A stretch of 20,375 nucleotides of DNA from Lachnospiraceae bacterium UBA7179 (GTDB taxonomy: Bacteria; Bacillota; Clostridia; Lachnospirales; Lachnospiraceae): the NCBI GenBank assembly GCA_002491195.1, contig DKVL01000116.1:1-20375 (forward strand), in the 5' to 3' direction. The stretch's first letter is position 1; each line of letters opens with the position of its first letter. Below the pieces are notes generated by a model. That model was not told the origin of the DNA and made no database searches. It was given only the letters and a program-made list of their open reading frames with translations. Shown here in pieces: positions 13,922 to 20,375 of the stretch. Position numbers and translations under genes: made by a program.

Positions 13922-15976
13922 TTAATCCCCGATCCGATTCAGCGTGAAATCATCCACCGTTCCCCAGCTCTTGGGATTGCACTTCATGCGCACACCGATC
14001 GTGAGCTTGCCATCTGTAACTTTGATCTCCGAAATAGTAGGATTCTTCCAGTCATTGTAAGTTGTCACCATGAACGGCTCCGTCTGCTCCCCGTCACTTG
14101 TTACCGCATACAGCTCCATTGATGCCTCGTCAGACACATCTCCGCCCTGCGCATAGGCAAAAAACTGGTATGTTCCCGGTTCCAGATCCGTAAATTCCTG
14201 TTCAATGGAAAAGTCCATATCAGAATCCTCTGACCAGAAATGAAACGCGATATCCCCAGAGTGCGCATCATCCGTCTTCTCCTGATAATCCGTCGGATTG
14301 GCATCTCCTTCATACGTCACGTTCCACATGGAAGTATCCGCATCCTCGAAGCTCGGATTCCGCACGAGATTGTCCATCTTGACCTCAACATGTGCTACGA
14401 CGGTCTCGCCGCTCTCCAGCGTACCTGTCACCTCATAGACACCGCCGGCTTTTGTGTCAATCGCCGCAAGCTGTGCCTCGTCCCATGAAACTGCGGACTG
14501 TTTGTTCGCGGAACGGTCATTGTAGATCACATCAACCATCTCAGGAAGCACGATCTCACTGCCCACAGGACAGGTCACATCAACACCGGGAACCGCGTCG
14601 ATCGCAAGAGGTGCAGAGGCGCCGGTTTTCAGGTACTTGAACACATTCAGGGATTCCAGCGGATGACCATCGAAGTCAAAGAACGCCTGATTGTCCCAAG
14701 AGCAGCCGCCATAATATAATCCCGCATCATCCGGATCGTAATCCGATGCATAGCTGCTTGCCCAGCCGCTGCCAAACTCCTCCCAGATCGGAGAGTTATC
14801 CGCTGTCGGCTCCCCAACCGGAAGCCATACGCCTTCCCAGTAAAAGACACCGATCGCACCAGCCTCACTTGCCGCCGCAAAGACATCCCTGATGATGTTC
14901 GCCTGTCCCTGCACTGTCGCAGGATAACCGTCGACCAAATCATCAATGCCAACCAGACTGTTTCCACTGCCGTCACCGTCCTCGGAAGTATAACAATAGG
15001 AAGTCTCTGCGATAAATACTTTCTTTCCGTATCGTTCCTGCAGCAGCTCAACAACGCGCTGCATATTTTCCATACTGCCATCCCAAAACGGATAGAACGA
15101 TAAACCAACCGCATCATAATCTACTTCGTTGTCTGACAGATTCTTCACCAGACTGTCCACCTGTGCTTTGTTGGTAATATTTGTGTAGTGAATGGCAATC
15201 TGAATGTCCTTTCCGTTTTCCTCGGATATCTCACGCACCGCGCGACAGCCCGCATGCAGAAGCTCTGTGACATTCTCAAGCTTTGTCTCGCCGGACATGC
15301 CATTGTTGATCTCGTTTCCGACCTGCACCATGCCTACATCAACACCGGCATCAAGGATCTCGTTCAGACTTTCTTTGGTAAAATCATAAAGCGCGTCACA
15401 TTTGTCCTCGATATTCATTCCTTCCCATGCCTTGGGTGCATGCTGTCTCTTGGGATCCGCCCAGAAATCAGAATAGTGGAAATCAATACACACTTTCATG
15501 CCATACTCGGTCGCGCGCTTTCCAAGCTCGATTGCAGTCGGGACATCGTTGTTGCCGCCGCCATAGCCGTTGCCGTTCTCATCATAAGGATCATTCCACA
15601 CACGCAGACGGATGTAATTCACGCCGCCCTCCGCCAGCGTCTGGAATACATCCTGCTCCTCGCCTTCAAAATTGTAATACTTCACGCCGCTTTTTTCCTC
15701 AACCAGCACAGAGGATGCATCCATACCGCGGATAAAGTCATCCGATATTCCTTCGATCGGTTCCACATAGATTCCGCCTGTCTGCTGGCTATCCTCCACT
15801 GCCTCTGTGGAAACCTGCGTCGACTCGGATGCGGGTGTCTCTGTCTGTGCGGACTCCGCCGTCGCCTGTGTCCCTGCGGCAGGTTCCGTATCGTTTACCC
15901 CGCACCCAGCCAACGCGGCGGAGCAAAGACTTGCACTGATGCATAATACCCACAGTTTTGCATGCGCTCGTTTCAT
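13922..15976 (-). CDS. Secreted lipoprotein arabinogalactan endo-beta-1,4-galactanase (GH53) with CBM61-like module
   Basis: A 684-residue protein starting at ATG 15974-15976, with GGAGG 10 nt upstream; an in-frame GTG at 16060 lies too far from that site. Residues 1-25 form a lipoprotein signal ending in the lipobox L-A-G-C25. A Ser/Thr/Glu-rich linker follows to about 68. Residues about 79-450 are the GH53 barrel, with the acid/base Glu222 in VQVGNEINNG and the nucleophile Glu324 in FIAETSY. Both are present, so the enzyme should cut beta-1,4-galactan side chains of pectin outside the cell. Residues 455-535 look like a bacterial Ig-like domain (Big_4 type). Residues 536-684 (NLVRNPSFED through WGTVDDFTLN) resemble galactan-binding CBM61. 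A divergent AraC gene and a cre-like site suggest induction by galactan products and catabolite repression. Confidence 0.93.
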   Translation of the reverse strand: MKRAHAKLWVLCISASLCSAALAGCGVNDTEPAAGTQATAESAQTETPASESTQVSTEAVEDSQQTGGIYVEPIEGISDDFIRGMDASSVLVEEKSGVKYYNFEGEEQDVFQTLAEGGVNYIRLRVWNDPYDENGNGYGGGNNDVPTAIELGKRATEYGMKVCIDFHYSDFWADPKRQHAPKAWEGMNIEDKCDALYDFTKESLNEILDAGVDVGMVQVGNEINNGMSGETKLENVTELLHAGCRAVREISEENGKDIQIAIHYTNITNKAQVDSLVKNLSDNEVDYDAVGLSFYPFWDGSMENMQRVVELLQERYGKKVFIAETSYCYTSEDGDGSGNSLVGIDDLVDGYPATVQGQANIIRDVFAAASEAGAIGVFYWEGVWLPVGEPTADNSPIWEEFGSGWASSYASDYDPDDAGLYYGGCSWDNQAFFDFDGHPLESLNVFKYLKTGASAPLAIDAVPGVDVTCPVGSEIVLPEMVDVIYNDRSANKQSAVSWDEAQLAAIDTKAGGVYEVTGTLESGETVVAHVEVKMDNLVRNPSFEDADTSMWNVTYEGDANPTDYQEKTDDAHSGDIAFHFWSEDSDMDFSIEQEFTDLEPGTYQFFAYAQGGDVSDEASMELYAVTSDGEQTEPFMVTTYNDWKNPTISEIKVTDGKLTIGVRMKCNPKSWGTVDDFTLNRIGD

Positions 15977-16133
15977 AATATTCATCCCTCCATTTTCTTT
16001 GATGTACTTTGGCAAACTTCCTGTGCCTGCTTCACATAAAATCAGGTACAGAAAACTCACCCTGATAAACCGCTTTACTTTCCCGGCATGTTTATCTATA
16101 ATTGTAACTATACAGCCCAGTTACCTACTCCTA

Positions 16134-16181
16134 ATTATAAAAAAACAATCCAAGGTACAGCAATAACGGAAAGCGATTTCA
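16134..16181 (-). promoter_or_regulatory. Galactanase promoter with upstream CcpA cre-like site
   Basis: On the minus strand TTGCTG (16158-16163) and TATAAT (16134-16139) are 18 bp apart, giving a leader of about 150 nt. Just upstream of the -35 box, GGAAAGCGATTTCA (16168-16181, plus strand) matches the cre consensus TGWAARCGYTWNCW at 12 of 14 positions. It lies in the shared control region of the galactanase and AraC genes. Confidence 0.6.
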
Positions 16182-16275
16182 TTCCATTGTATCTGTAACA
16201 TATCCGGGAATGATAATCTGTATCCCTCACACGGACGTCATGATCGTGCAGGGCTTGCGCGTATGGAGGTTCTAT

Positions 16276-17382
16276 ATGGAAAAAAATGGCAATTACGTGA
16301 ACAATACATCAGAAATGCAGAAGGTTCTGGACAGCAGCGACTCCTCGATCAATGTCCGAAACGGAGACAGCGATTTCAGCCGCTTCTACCACATGAATGT
16401 GCCATTTCAGGTCACACTGGAATACTGTGACGGTCCTGAGCCGGAGGACTACGTAAACGTTGTCACCCTTTCCTTTGAAAAAGCGGTTTTCTACCAGGAA
16501 TCGCTTGCCATGAAAAATTACTCTTATACGAAAAACGCGCCGCACTTTCACGATTTTTTTGAGTTTGTAATCGTTCTGGAGGGGACGATCGTGCAGAAGA
16601 TCGAGGGGAAGGATTACCTGTACCCCGCAGGCTCCTGCTGCCTGATCAACCGGAACCTGCGCCACATGGAACGCTATCAGTCGCAATGCCGTGTCCTGTA
16701 TATCGGCCTGTCTCCCGGATTTGTCACAGAGCTGTTTGCCTCTGCGCAGAATGCTTTTTTTGCAGGTGAAAAACAAATCTACGACAGTACACTCTATCAT
16801 TTTATCACCACAGATCTGGAGATTGCCGGCGAGCGTGCTTACCTTGATTTTATCCCCACGTACCAGAATCATCGGTGCGTTGCGTGCCAAAACCATCCGT
16901 CCGCGGCGCATCTGTACTCGATGGCAGAAGATCTGATACGGACGCTTCTTTATCCCGGATTTGGCGCTTCGTATCAGATCCGCGGACTGTTGTGCGCATT
17001 TATATCCGTTCTGTCATCGCAGGCGCATTACCACTGTACGAGTATTCAGCTTGACACAAACAGCGATTTTCTGCTCTTTTCCCGCATTACCAGACTGTTT
17101 GAGGAGAGCGACGGCCGCATGACGCGCACAGAGATGGAACAACAGCTCCATTACAGCGGAGACTACCTGAACCGCATTGTGAACAAGTTCGCCGATATGT
17201 GCTTTTTTGACTATGGCATGACCTTCTGCCTGAAAAAGGCGGCTGAGTGCCTGACAGAAACAGAGGAATCCATTAGCGCCATAGCCGCCAGGTTAAAGTT
17301 CACAAACCGCACACACTTCTATGCCTTGTTTAAAGAAAAATATGGAGTCACACCAAAGGAATACAGAAAGCTGCACTCCTGA
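16276..17382 (+). CDS. AraC-family transcriptional regulator with cupin sensor
   Basis: A 368-residue protein. The start at ATG 16276 has GGAGG 6 nt upstream and is preferred over an upstream frame opening at 16210. Residues about 85-150 form a cupin-like sugar-sensing domain (NAPHFHDFFEFVIVLEGTI, then YPAGSCCLINRNLRHMERY). Residues about 270-368 are the double helix-turn-helix AraC domain, ending RLKFTNRTHFYALFKEKYGVTPKEYRKLHS. It is transcribed divergently from the galactanase gene, so it most likely activates galactan degradation in response to an oligosaccharide. That role is inferred from position. Its own promoter may be TTGTAT (16187-16192) with GATAAT about 19 bp later, which is weak. 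Confidence 0.93.
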   Translation: MEKNGNYVNNTSEMQKVLDSSDSSINVRNGDSDFSRFYHMNVPFQVTLEYCDGPEPEDYVNVVTLSFEKAVFYQESLAMKNYSYTKNAPHFHDFFEFVIVLEGTIVQKIEGKDYLYPAGSCCLINRNLRHMERYQSQCRVLYIGLSPGFVTELFASAQNAFFAGEKQIYDSTLYHFITTDLEIAGERAYLDFIPTYQNHRCVACQNHPSAAHLYSMAEDLIRTLLYPGFGASYQIRGLLCAFISVLSSQAHYHCTSIQLDTNSDFLLFSRITRLFEESDGRMTRTEMEQQLHYSGDYLNRIVNKFADMCFFDYGMTFCLKKAAECLTETEESISAIAARLKFTNRTHFYALFKEKYGVTPKEYRKLHS

Positions 17383-17489
17383 CTGCCGCACCTGCGATAC
17401 AGCTTCACACGCAGCACATCAGCCTGGTACAGCATTGCGCAAATAACGGTGAATACAGCGCCTGCTATTTTGGCAGGATACGCAGGGCA

Positions 17490-18260
17490 TTATTTTGTCA
17501 GCAAATTCACAACAAGGATCGCCGCCCCCAGTATCGCAAGTATTACGCCTGTCGCCCTGTTTAGCGTGACAGCGCTTGCCCTGTTGGCAAACTTCGCGGC
17601 GATCCGCGCCCACAACAAGGTGGACGCCACGCAGAAAACCAGGCACCAGACGTCCGGCATACCGCCGATCGCGAAGTGACTGACCGAACCGGTCAGTGCC
17701 GTAAACGTCATGATAAAAACACTTGTCCCAACCGCCGTCTTCAACTCATATCCCAGAACGCTTGTCAGGATCAGCAGCATCATCATTCCGCCACCGGCGC
17801 CGACAAACCCACAGATAAATCCGACAATGATTCCGCTGACAATCGACTGGATCACCCGCTTCTTCGCGCTGACTGCTGCCATCGACTCCTTTGTCGTCAT
17901 GACCGGTTTCACGATAAATTTGATGCCAAGCAGCAAGGTCATAAACACGGAAAAACTCCCCATCGTCGTATTGGGCACCATACTCGCGATCCAGCTTCCA
18001 AAAAGCGTGAAGAGCAAAACCGTGACCATCATAACAAGGCCATTCCGGATATCCAGGTTTTTATTTTTCCCATAAGTATACGCACTTACCGCGCTCGCCA
18101 GCACGTCGCTTGCCAGAGCGATACCAACCGCCTCATATGCAGGCAGTCCCAGAAACGTGATCAGCATCGGGCTGATGACTGCCGCAGCGCTCATCCCTGC
18201 AAATCCTGTACCCAGCCCCGCACCGATTCCCGCGATAAAACAAATGATAAATTTGATCAT
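17490..18260 (-). CDS. TauE/SafE (TSUP) family membrane permease
   Basis: A 256-residue protein with about eight hydrophobic segments and the two internally repeated TSUP signatures: GIGAGLGTGFAGMSAAAV near residue 11 and GFICGFVGAGGGMMMLL near 147. Members of this family move small anions such as sulfite, sulfoacetate or other organosulfur compounds; the substrate cannot be told here. The start at 18258-18260 is preceded by GAGAGG 8 nt away. The upstream gene in the same direction, 104 nt away, is a MarR regulator that probably controls it. It converges with the AraC gene. The 107-nt gap holds a CCTGC/GCAGG stem at 17461-17477 but no T-tract. Confidence 0.92.
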   Translation of the reverse strand: MIKFIICFIAGIGAGLGTGFAGMSAAAVISPMLITFLGLPAYEAVGIALASDVLASAVSAYTYGKNKNLDIRNGLVMMVTVLLFTLFGSWIASMVPNTTMGSFSVFMTLLLGIKFIVKPVMTTKESMAAVSAKKRVIQSIVSGIIVGFICGFVGAGGGMMMLLILTSVLGYELKTAVGTSVFIMTFTALTGSVSHFAIGGMPDVWCLVFCVASTLLWARIAAKFANRASAVTLNRATGVILAILGAAILVVNLLTK

Positions 18261-18364
18261 GATTTTTTCCTCTCACTCAAAATTCCTCAACGCTTCTCCC
18301 GATCCCATTTTCGCTACAAATATGAATGATTGCGAAATGCGCGTGTTCTTAAATACCCCCATCA

Positions 18365-18829
18365 TCATCCGGGCGCGGACATCCCTGATCTGTCATCCGA
18401 CTTCAGATAGCCGTCAATATTATTCCATATACGGCTTGTATATCCCCTCATATAGTCAATTTCCTCCTGCGTAAATCCATGCATCATCACATCGAAAAAC
18501 ATTTCCTGCGCCTTTTTCCCGTCAGCGATAACCGCCGCAGCCCCCTCGCCGATTCTCAAATGCGCCGTCTTGCGATTGTCCCCGGTATAGAACTTATCTA
18601 TCCATCCGCGCTCTTCCAAAAGCTTTATGGCGCTGGACACCTGTGACTTTGACAGATACCGGATCTCAACAATATCTGTCGCTGTATCATAGCGCGGATT
18701 GTTTGCCAGAAAAAGCAGAATATCCAATTCCATTCGCGAGATCTGATACTTCTCACAGACTACCCCAACACATTTTGCATACAATGTCTTGACCGCATTC
18801 TGATGTTCCCATAAATTCAGTGGTATCAT
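18365..18829 (-). CDS. MarR-family transcriptional regulator
   Basis: A 154-residue protein with the MarR winged helix at about 30-100. It shows ISRMELDILLFLANNP, then the recognition helix in RYLSKSQVSSAIKLLEERGWI, then a wing reading DNRKTAHLRI. Helical dimerisation segments lie on both sides. The ATG at 18827-18829 has AAGGAG 7 nt upstream. Proteins of this family repress their own operon and release DNA on binding a small ligand or after oxidation. The gene lies directly ahead of the TauE/SafE-type exporter, so that is the probable target. A dyad on its own promoter supports autoregulation. Confidence 0.92.
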   Translation of the reverse strand: MIPLNLWEHQNAVKTLYAKCVGVVCEKYQISRMELDILLFLANNPRYDTATDIVEIRYLSKSQVSSAIKLLEERGWIDKFYTGDNRKTAHLRIGEGAAAVIADGKKAQEMFFDVMMHGFTQEEIDYMRGYTSRIWNNIDGYLKSDDRSGMSAPG

Positions 18830-18846
18830 ATGCCGACTCCTTTTTT

Positions 18847-18889
18847 GTTCTTTTTAGAACTATTTTACTCTGATATTTGCGATTGTCAA
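18847..18889 (-). promoter_or_regulatory. MarR operon promoter with dyad operator
   Basis: On the minus strand TTGACA (18884-18889) and TAAAAT (18862-18867) are 16 bp apart. Directly after the -10 box lies GTTC-TTTTTA-GAAC (18847-18860), an inverted repeat over the expected start of transcription. This fits a MarR autorepression site. Confidence 0.6.
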
Positions 18890-18973
18890 TACCCGATTTT
18901 TGACAGTTACGTGTAACTTGCACTCTCGAAGAAAAATCCTGCGCGCTATTCAGTAGTAATTTATTAACAGTTC

Positions 18974-19723
18974 CTAACGTAAATGCAGATAATCCATCAT
19001 ACATGACCATGCCTTTACATTATCGAAACAAAATTTTTCGTAATCATCCACAGATACTTCTTCCTTTCTATAATCAGCTCCTATTCTTTTCAAGTCTTTT
19101 TCAATCGGCGAGATACAATCTTCATCATAGACGCATAAAATGATCGGAAATTGTTCCAAGCGTTTCAATGTCTGATTAAAATCATGATCCTTAAAATACT
19201 TTTTCAGAAAAACAACAGTCCTGCTTTTGCTTTGTCCGATTCCTTGAATGGACAATCTGCATAAAGGTTCCTCTTTTCCCTTCGGGTAATATTCATCAAA
19301 AATATCTGGTGTAACAGTCATATCTGCCCATGTTGTAGGATACAATTTTCCATACATTGCCCACTCTTCAAAAATATTTGCAGCCAGTGTCATGTCTTCG
19401 CATGCTTCTATTCTTGGACATAAATCCTGATCAAACTCTATTAATTCTAATTCAGTCTGGCCCTCATATTTCTTATCATAATATACATACTGATGATCAG
19501 GTTCACAAATAATCTCTATGGAAACCAAATCCCTCCGAAAGAGCATTTGAAGCCAATTGGCATCATCATATGCCGCATATATATTATATGGTCCATGATC
19601 GTCATTCCTTATAATACTTTCCTTTATTTGTTTTATCAATTCAACTGTGATCTGATCTCCCTCGTAAAAATCATTGCTCCCCATATACCAATCACACTGT
19701 ATCTCTTCTATATATCGTTTCAT
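18974..19723 (-). CDS. Hypothetical soluble acidic protein
   Basis: A 249-residue protein I do not recognise. It has no signal peptide or membrane segment. It is rich in Asp, Glu, Tyr and Trp (CDWYMGSNDFYEGD near the start, EPDHQYVYYDKKYEG near 74-88). From about residue 155 it shows a mixed alpha/beta stretch with strands SRTVVFLKKYF and FPIILCVYDEDC. The start has a purine-rich GGAGAGGTGAT site that overlaps the stop codon of the upstream membrane-protein gene, so the two form one operon. The composition is like that of many immunity proteins of polymorphic toxin systems, but nothing here proves this. No terminator is visible in the 85 nt after it. Confidence 0.7.
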   Translation of the reverse strand: MKRYIEEIQCDWYMGSNDFYEGDQITVELIKQIKESIIRNDDHGPYNIYAAYDDANWLQMLFRRDLVSIEIICEPDHQYVYYDKKYEGQTELELIEFDQDLCPRIEACEDMTLAANIFEEWAMYGKLYPTTWADMTVTPDIFDEYYPKGKEEPLCRLSIQGIGQSKSRTVVFLKKYFKDHDFNQTLKRLEQFPIILCVYDEDCISPIEKDLKRIGADYRKEEVSVDDYEKFCFDNVKAWSCMMDYLHLR

Positions 19724-19732
19724 TTGATAACA

Positions 19733-20347
19733 TCACCTCTCCTCTTCCTCATCATTGCCGTCATCCATGGAAGAACGCCATCTGGCCATAGCGCTGATGC
19801 CCGCACTGCGTCCTTCCTTCCCGGCATTTTGCACCAATGTATCGAACTGCTTTGCGAGCCGTCGATTTTTCGGGATCAGAGTCAGCCATATCGTAATACC
19901 AACGTGGATCACAAATTCTATCCAAAACAAAATATCCGATATCACATCAAGCGGGTGGTCCTGCAGCAGAGATTGATACGCCTGCAGCAGCATATCAATG
20001 GATGTAATCCCTTGATAATGTTTAAAGACTGAATAAATTGCCCCGACGATTAATATATAGAGATTATAAACATTCTGAGCCCTGGCTCCCATACAAAAGG
20101 ATAAAAAGTAGCAATATATGATATACCCCATGATACAGCTGCCGATCCTGCCAATCGGATAGGTTTCCTTTAATTGTATCATAGCAGTCAAATAGACCAG
20201 GCGGTAAATCAACATATAGCACATCAGAAAACGCATCCACCTGCCTTTGGCCCGATTCAGTTTCTCGATCTCCGGATACGCCCGATAAATTTCTTCCTTT
20301 ACTTTCTGGTCTATAACGTATTGTTCCTGACGATTATTGCCGAACAT
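19733..20347 (-). CDS. Hypothetical four-helix membrane protein
   Basis: A 204-residue protein I do not recognise. An N-terminal charged stretch (1-36) precedes four hydrophobic segments, near 38-58, 68-87, 92-110 and 137-158. The cytoplasmic C-terminus ends in a very acidic tail (DDGNDEEEER). The ATG at 20345-20347 has GGGAGG 9 nt upstream. No promoter is visible in the 28 nt left in the window, so it may be an inner gene of a longer operon. The next gene begins 9 nt after its stop. Confidence 0.72.
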   Translation of the reverse strand: MFGNNRQEQYVIDQKVKEEIYRAYPEIEKLNRAKGRWMRFLMCYMLIYRLVYLTAMIQLKETYPIGRIGSCIMGYIIYCYFLSFCMGARAQNVYNLYILIVGAIYSVFKHYQGITSIDMLLQAYQSLLQDHPLDVISDILFWIEFVIHVGITIWLTLIPKNRRLAKQFDTLVQNAGKEGRSAGISAMARWRSSMDDGNDEEEER

Positions 20348-20375
20348 AACAAATTTCCTCCCTATATTGTCAAGT

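Noticed and set aside
15977..16060. GTG start at 16060 for the galactanase
   Set aside because: It would place 28 residues before a complete lipoprotein signal; ATG 15976 is correctly spaced from GGAGG.
17676..18329. Plus-strand frame of 217 codons opposite the TauE/SafE gene
   Set aside because: It is rich in Arg, His and Gln, has no ribosome binding site, and mirrors a well-supported membrane protein gene.
20350..20375. TTGACA on the minus strand just before the last membrane-protein gene
   Set aside because: It lies about 20 nt before the start codon and immediately ahead of the ribosome binding site; no -10 box fits.

Overview
The window looks like a chromosomal segment of a Gram-positive anaerobe of class Clostridia, most likely a gut Lachnospiraceae. 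This is inferred, not tested. The clues are strong AGGAGG-type ribosome binding sites, sigma-A promoters, a BlaI/M56 pair, a YtrA-type GntR-ABC operon, and a lipoprotein GH53 galactanase next to an AraC regulator. Nearly everything is on the minus strand. The plus strand holds only a candidate RNA plus toxin remnant near 5.1-5.9 kb and one AraC regulator near 16.3 kb. I found no rRNA, tRNA, CRISPR array or complete insertion sequence.

Region by region: (1) 1-1248 holds the start of a chloramphenicol-acetyltransferase-like gene, cut by the window edge. It lies behind a consensus promoter overlapped by two 12-bp direct repeats, and its upstream neighbour is an FCD-type GntR regulator with its own terminator. 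(2) 1294-4671 is a run of minus-strand genes: MerR-methyltransferase fusion, HD phosphohydrolase, metallophosphoesterase and GNAT acetyltransferase. The fusion gene has a textbook MerR promoter (19-bp spacer with a dyad) and a 12-bp leader hairpin. (3) 4790-5016 is a 207-bp MITE-like element with 18-28 bp terminal inverted repeats and an exact 10-bp flanking duplication. (4) 5084-5881 holds a promoter, a compact five-hairpin RNA with a terminator, then a PemK/MazF-like toxin gene broken by frameshifts. The layout recalls type III toxin-antitoxin loci. (5) 5888-7271 encodes a rhomboid protease and a protein joining a HicB-like N-terminus to a DinB-like C-terminus. (6) 7560-11154 is a BlaI repressor and a 1036-residue M56 (BlaR1-type) membrane peptidase with an unusual FG-GAP-containing ectodomain in place of a penicillin-binding domain. 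(7) 11186-13683 carries a YbaK-type deacylase and a GntR (YtrA type)-ABC ATPase-permease operon. (8) 13753-13846 is a highly structured intergenic block. (9) 13851-17382 is a galactan-use locus: secreted GH53 galactanase with a CBM61-like module, divergent AraC regulator, and a CcpA cre-like site between them. (10) 17490-18889 is a MarR regulator plus TauE/SafE-type exporter. (11) 18974-20347 is a pair of unrecognised genes, one membrane and one soluble.

The recurring theme is small self-contained regulator-effector modules (GntR/CAT, MerR-methyltransferase, BlaI/M56, GntR/ABC, AraC/GH53, MarR/TSUP). Several carry a recognisable dyad or repeat on their own promoter. The best candidates for something undescribed are the RNA-toxin locus, the MITE-like element and the structured intergenic block.
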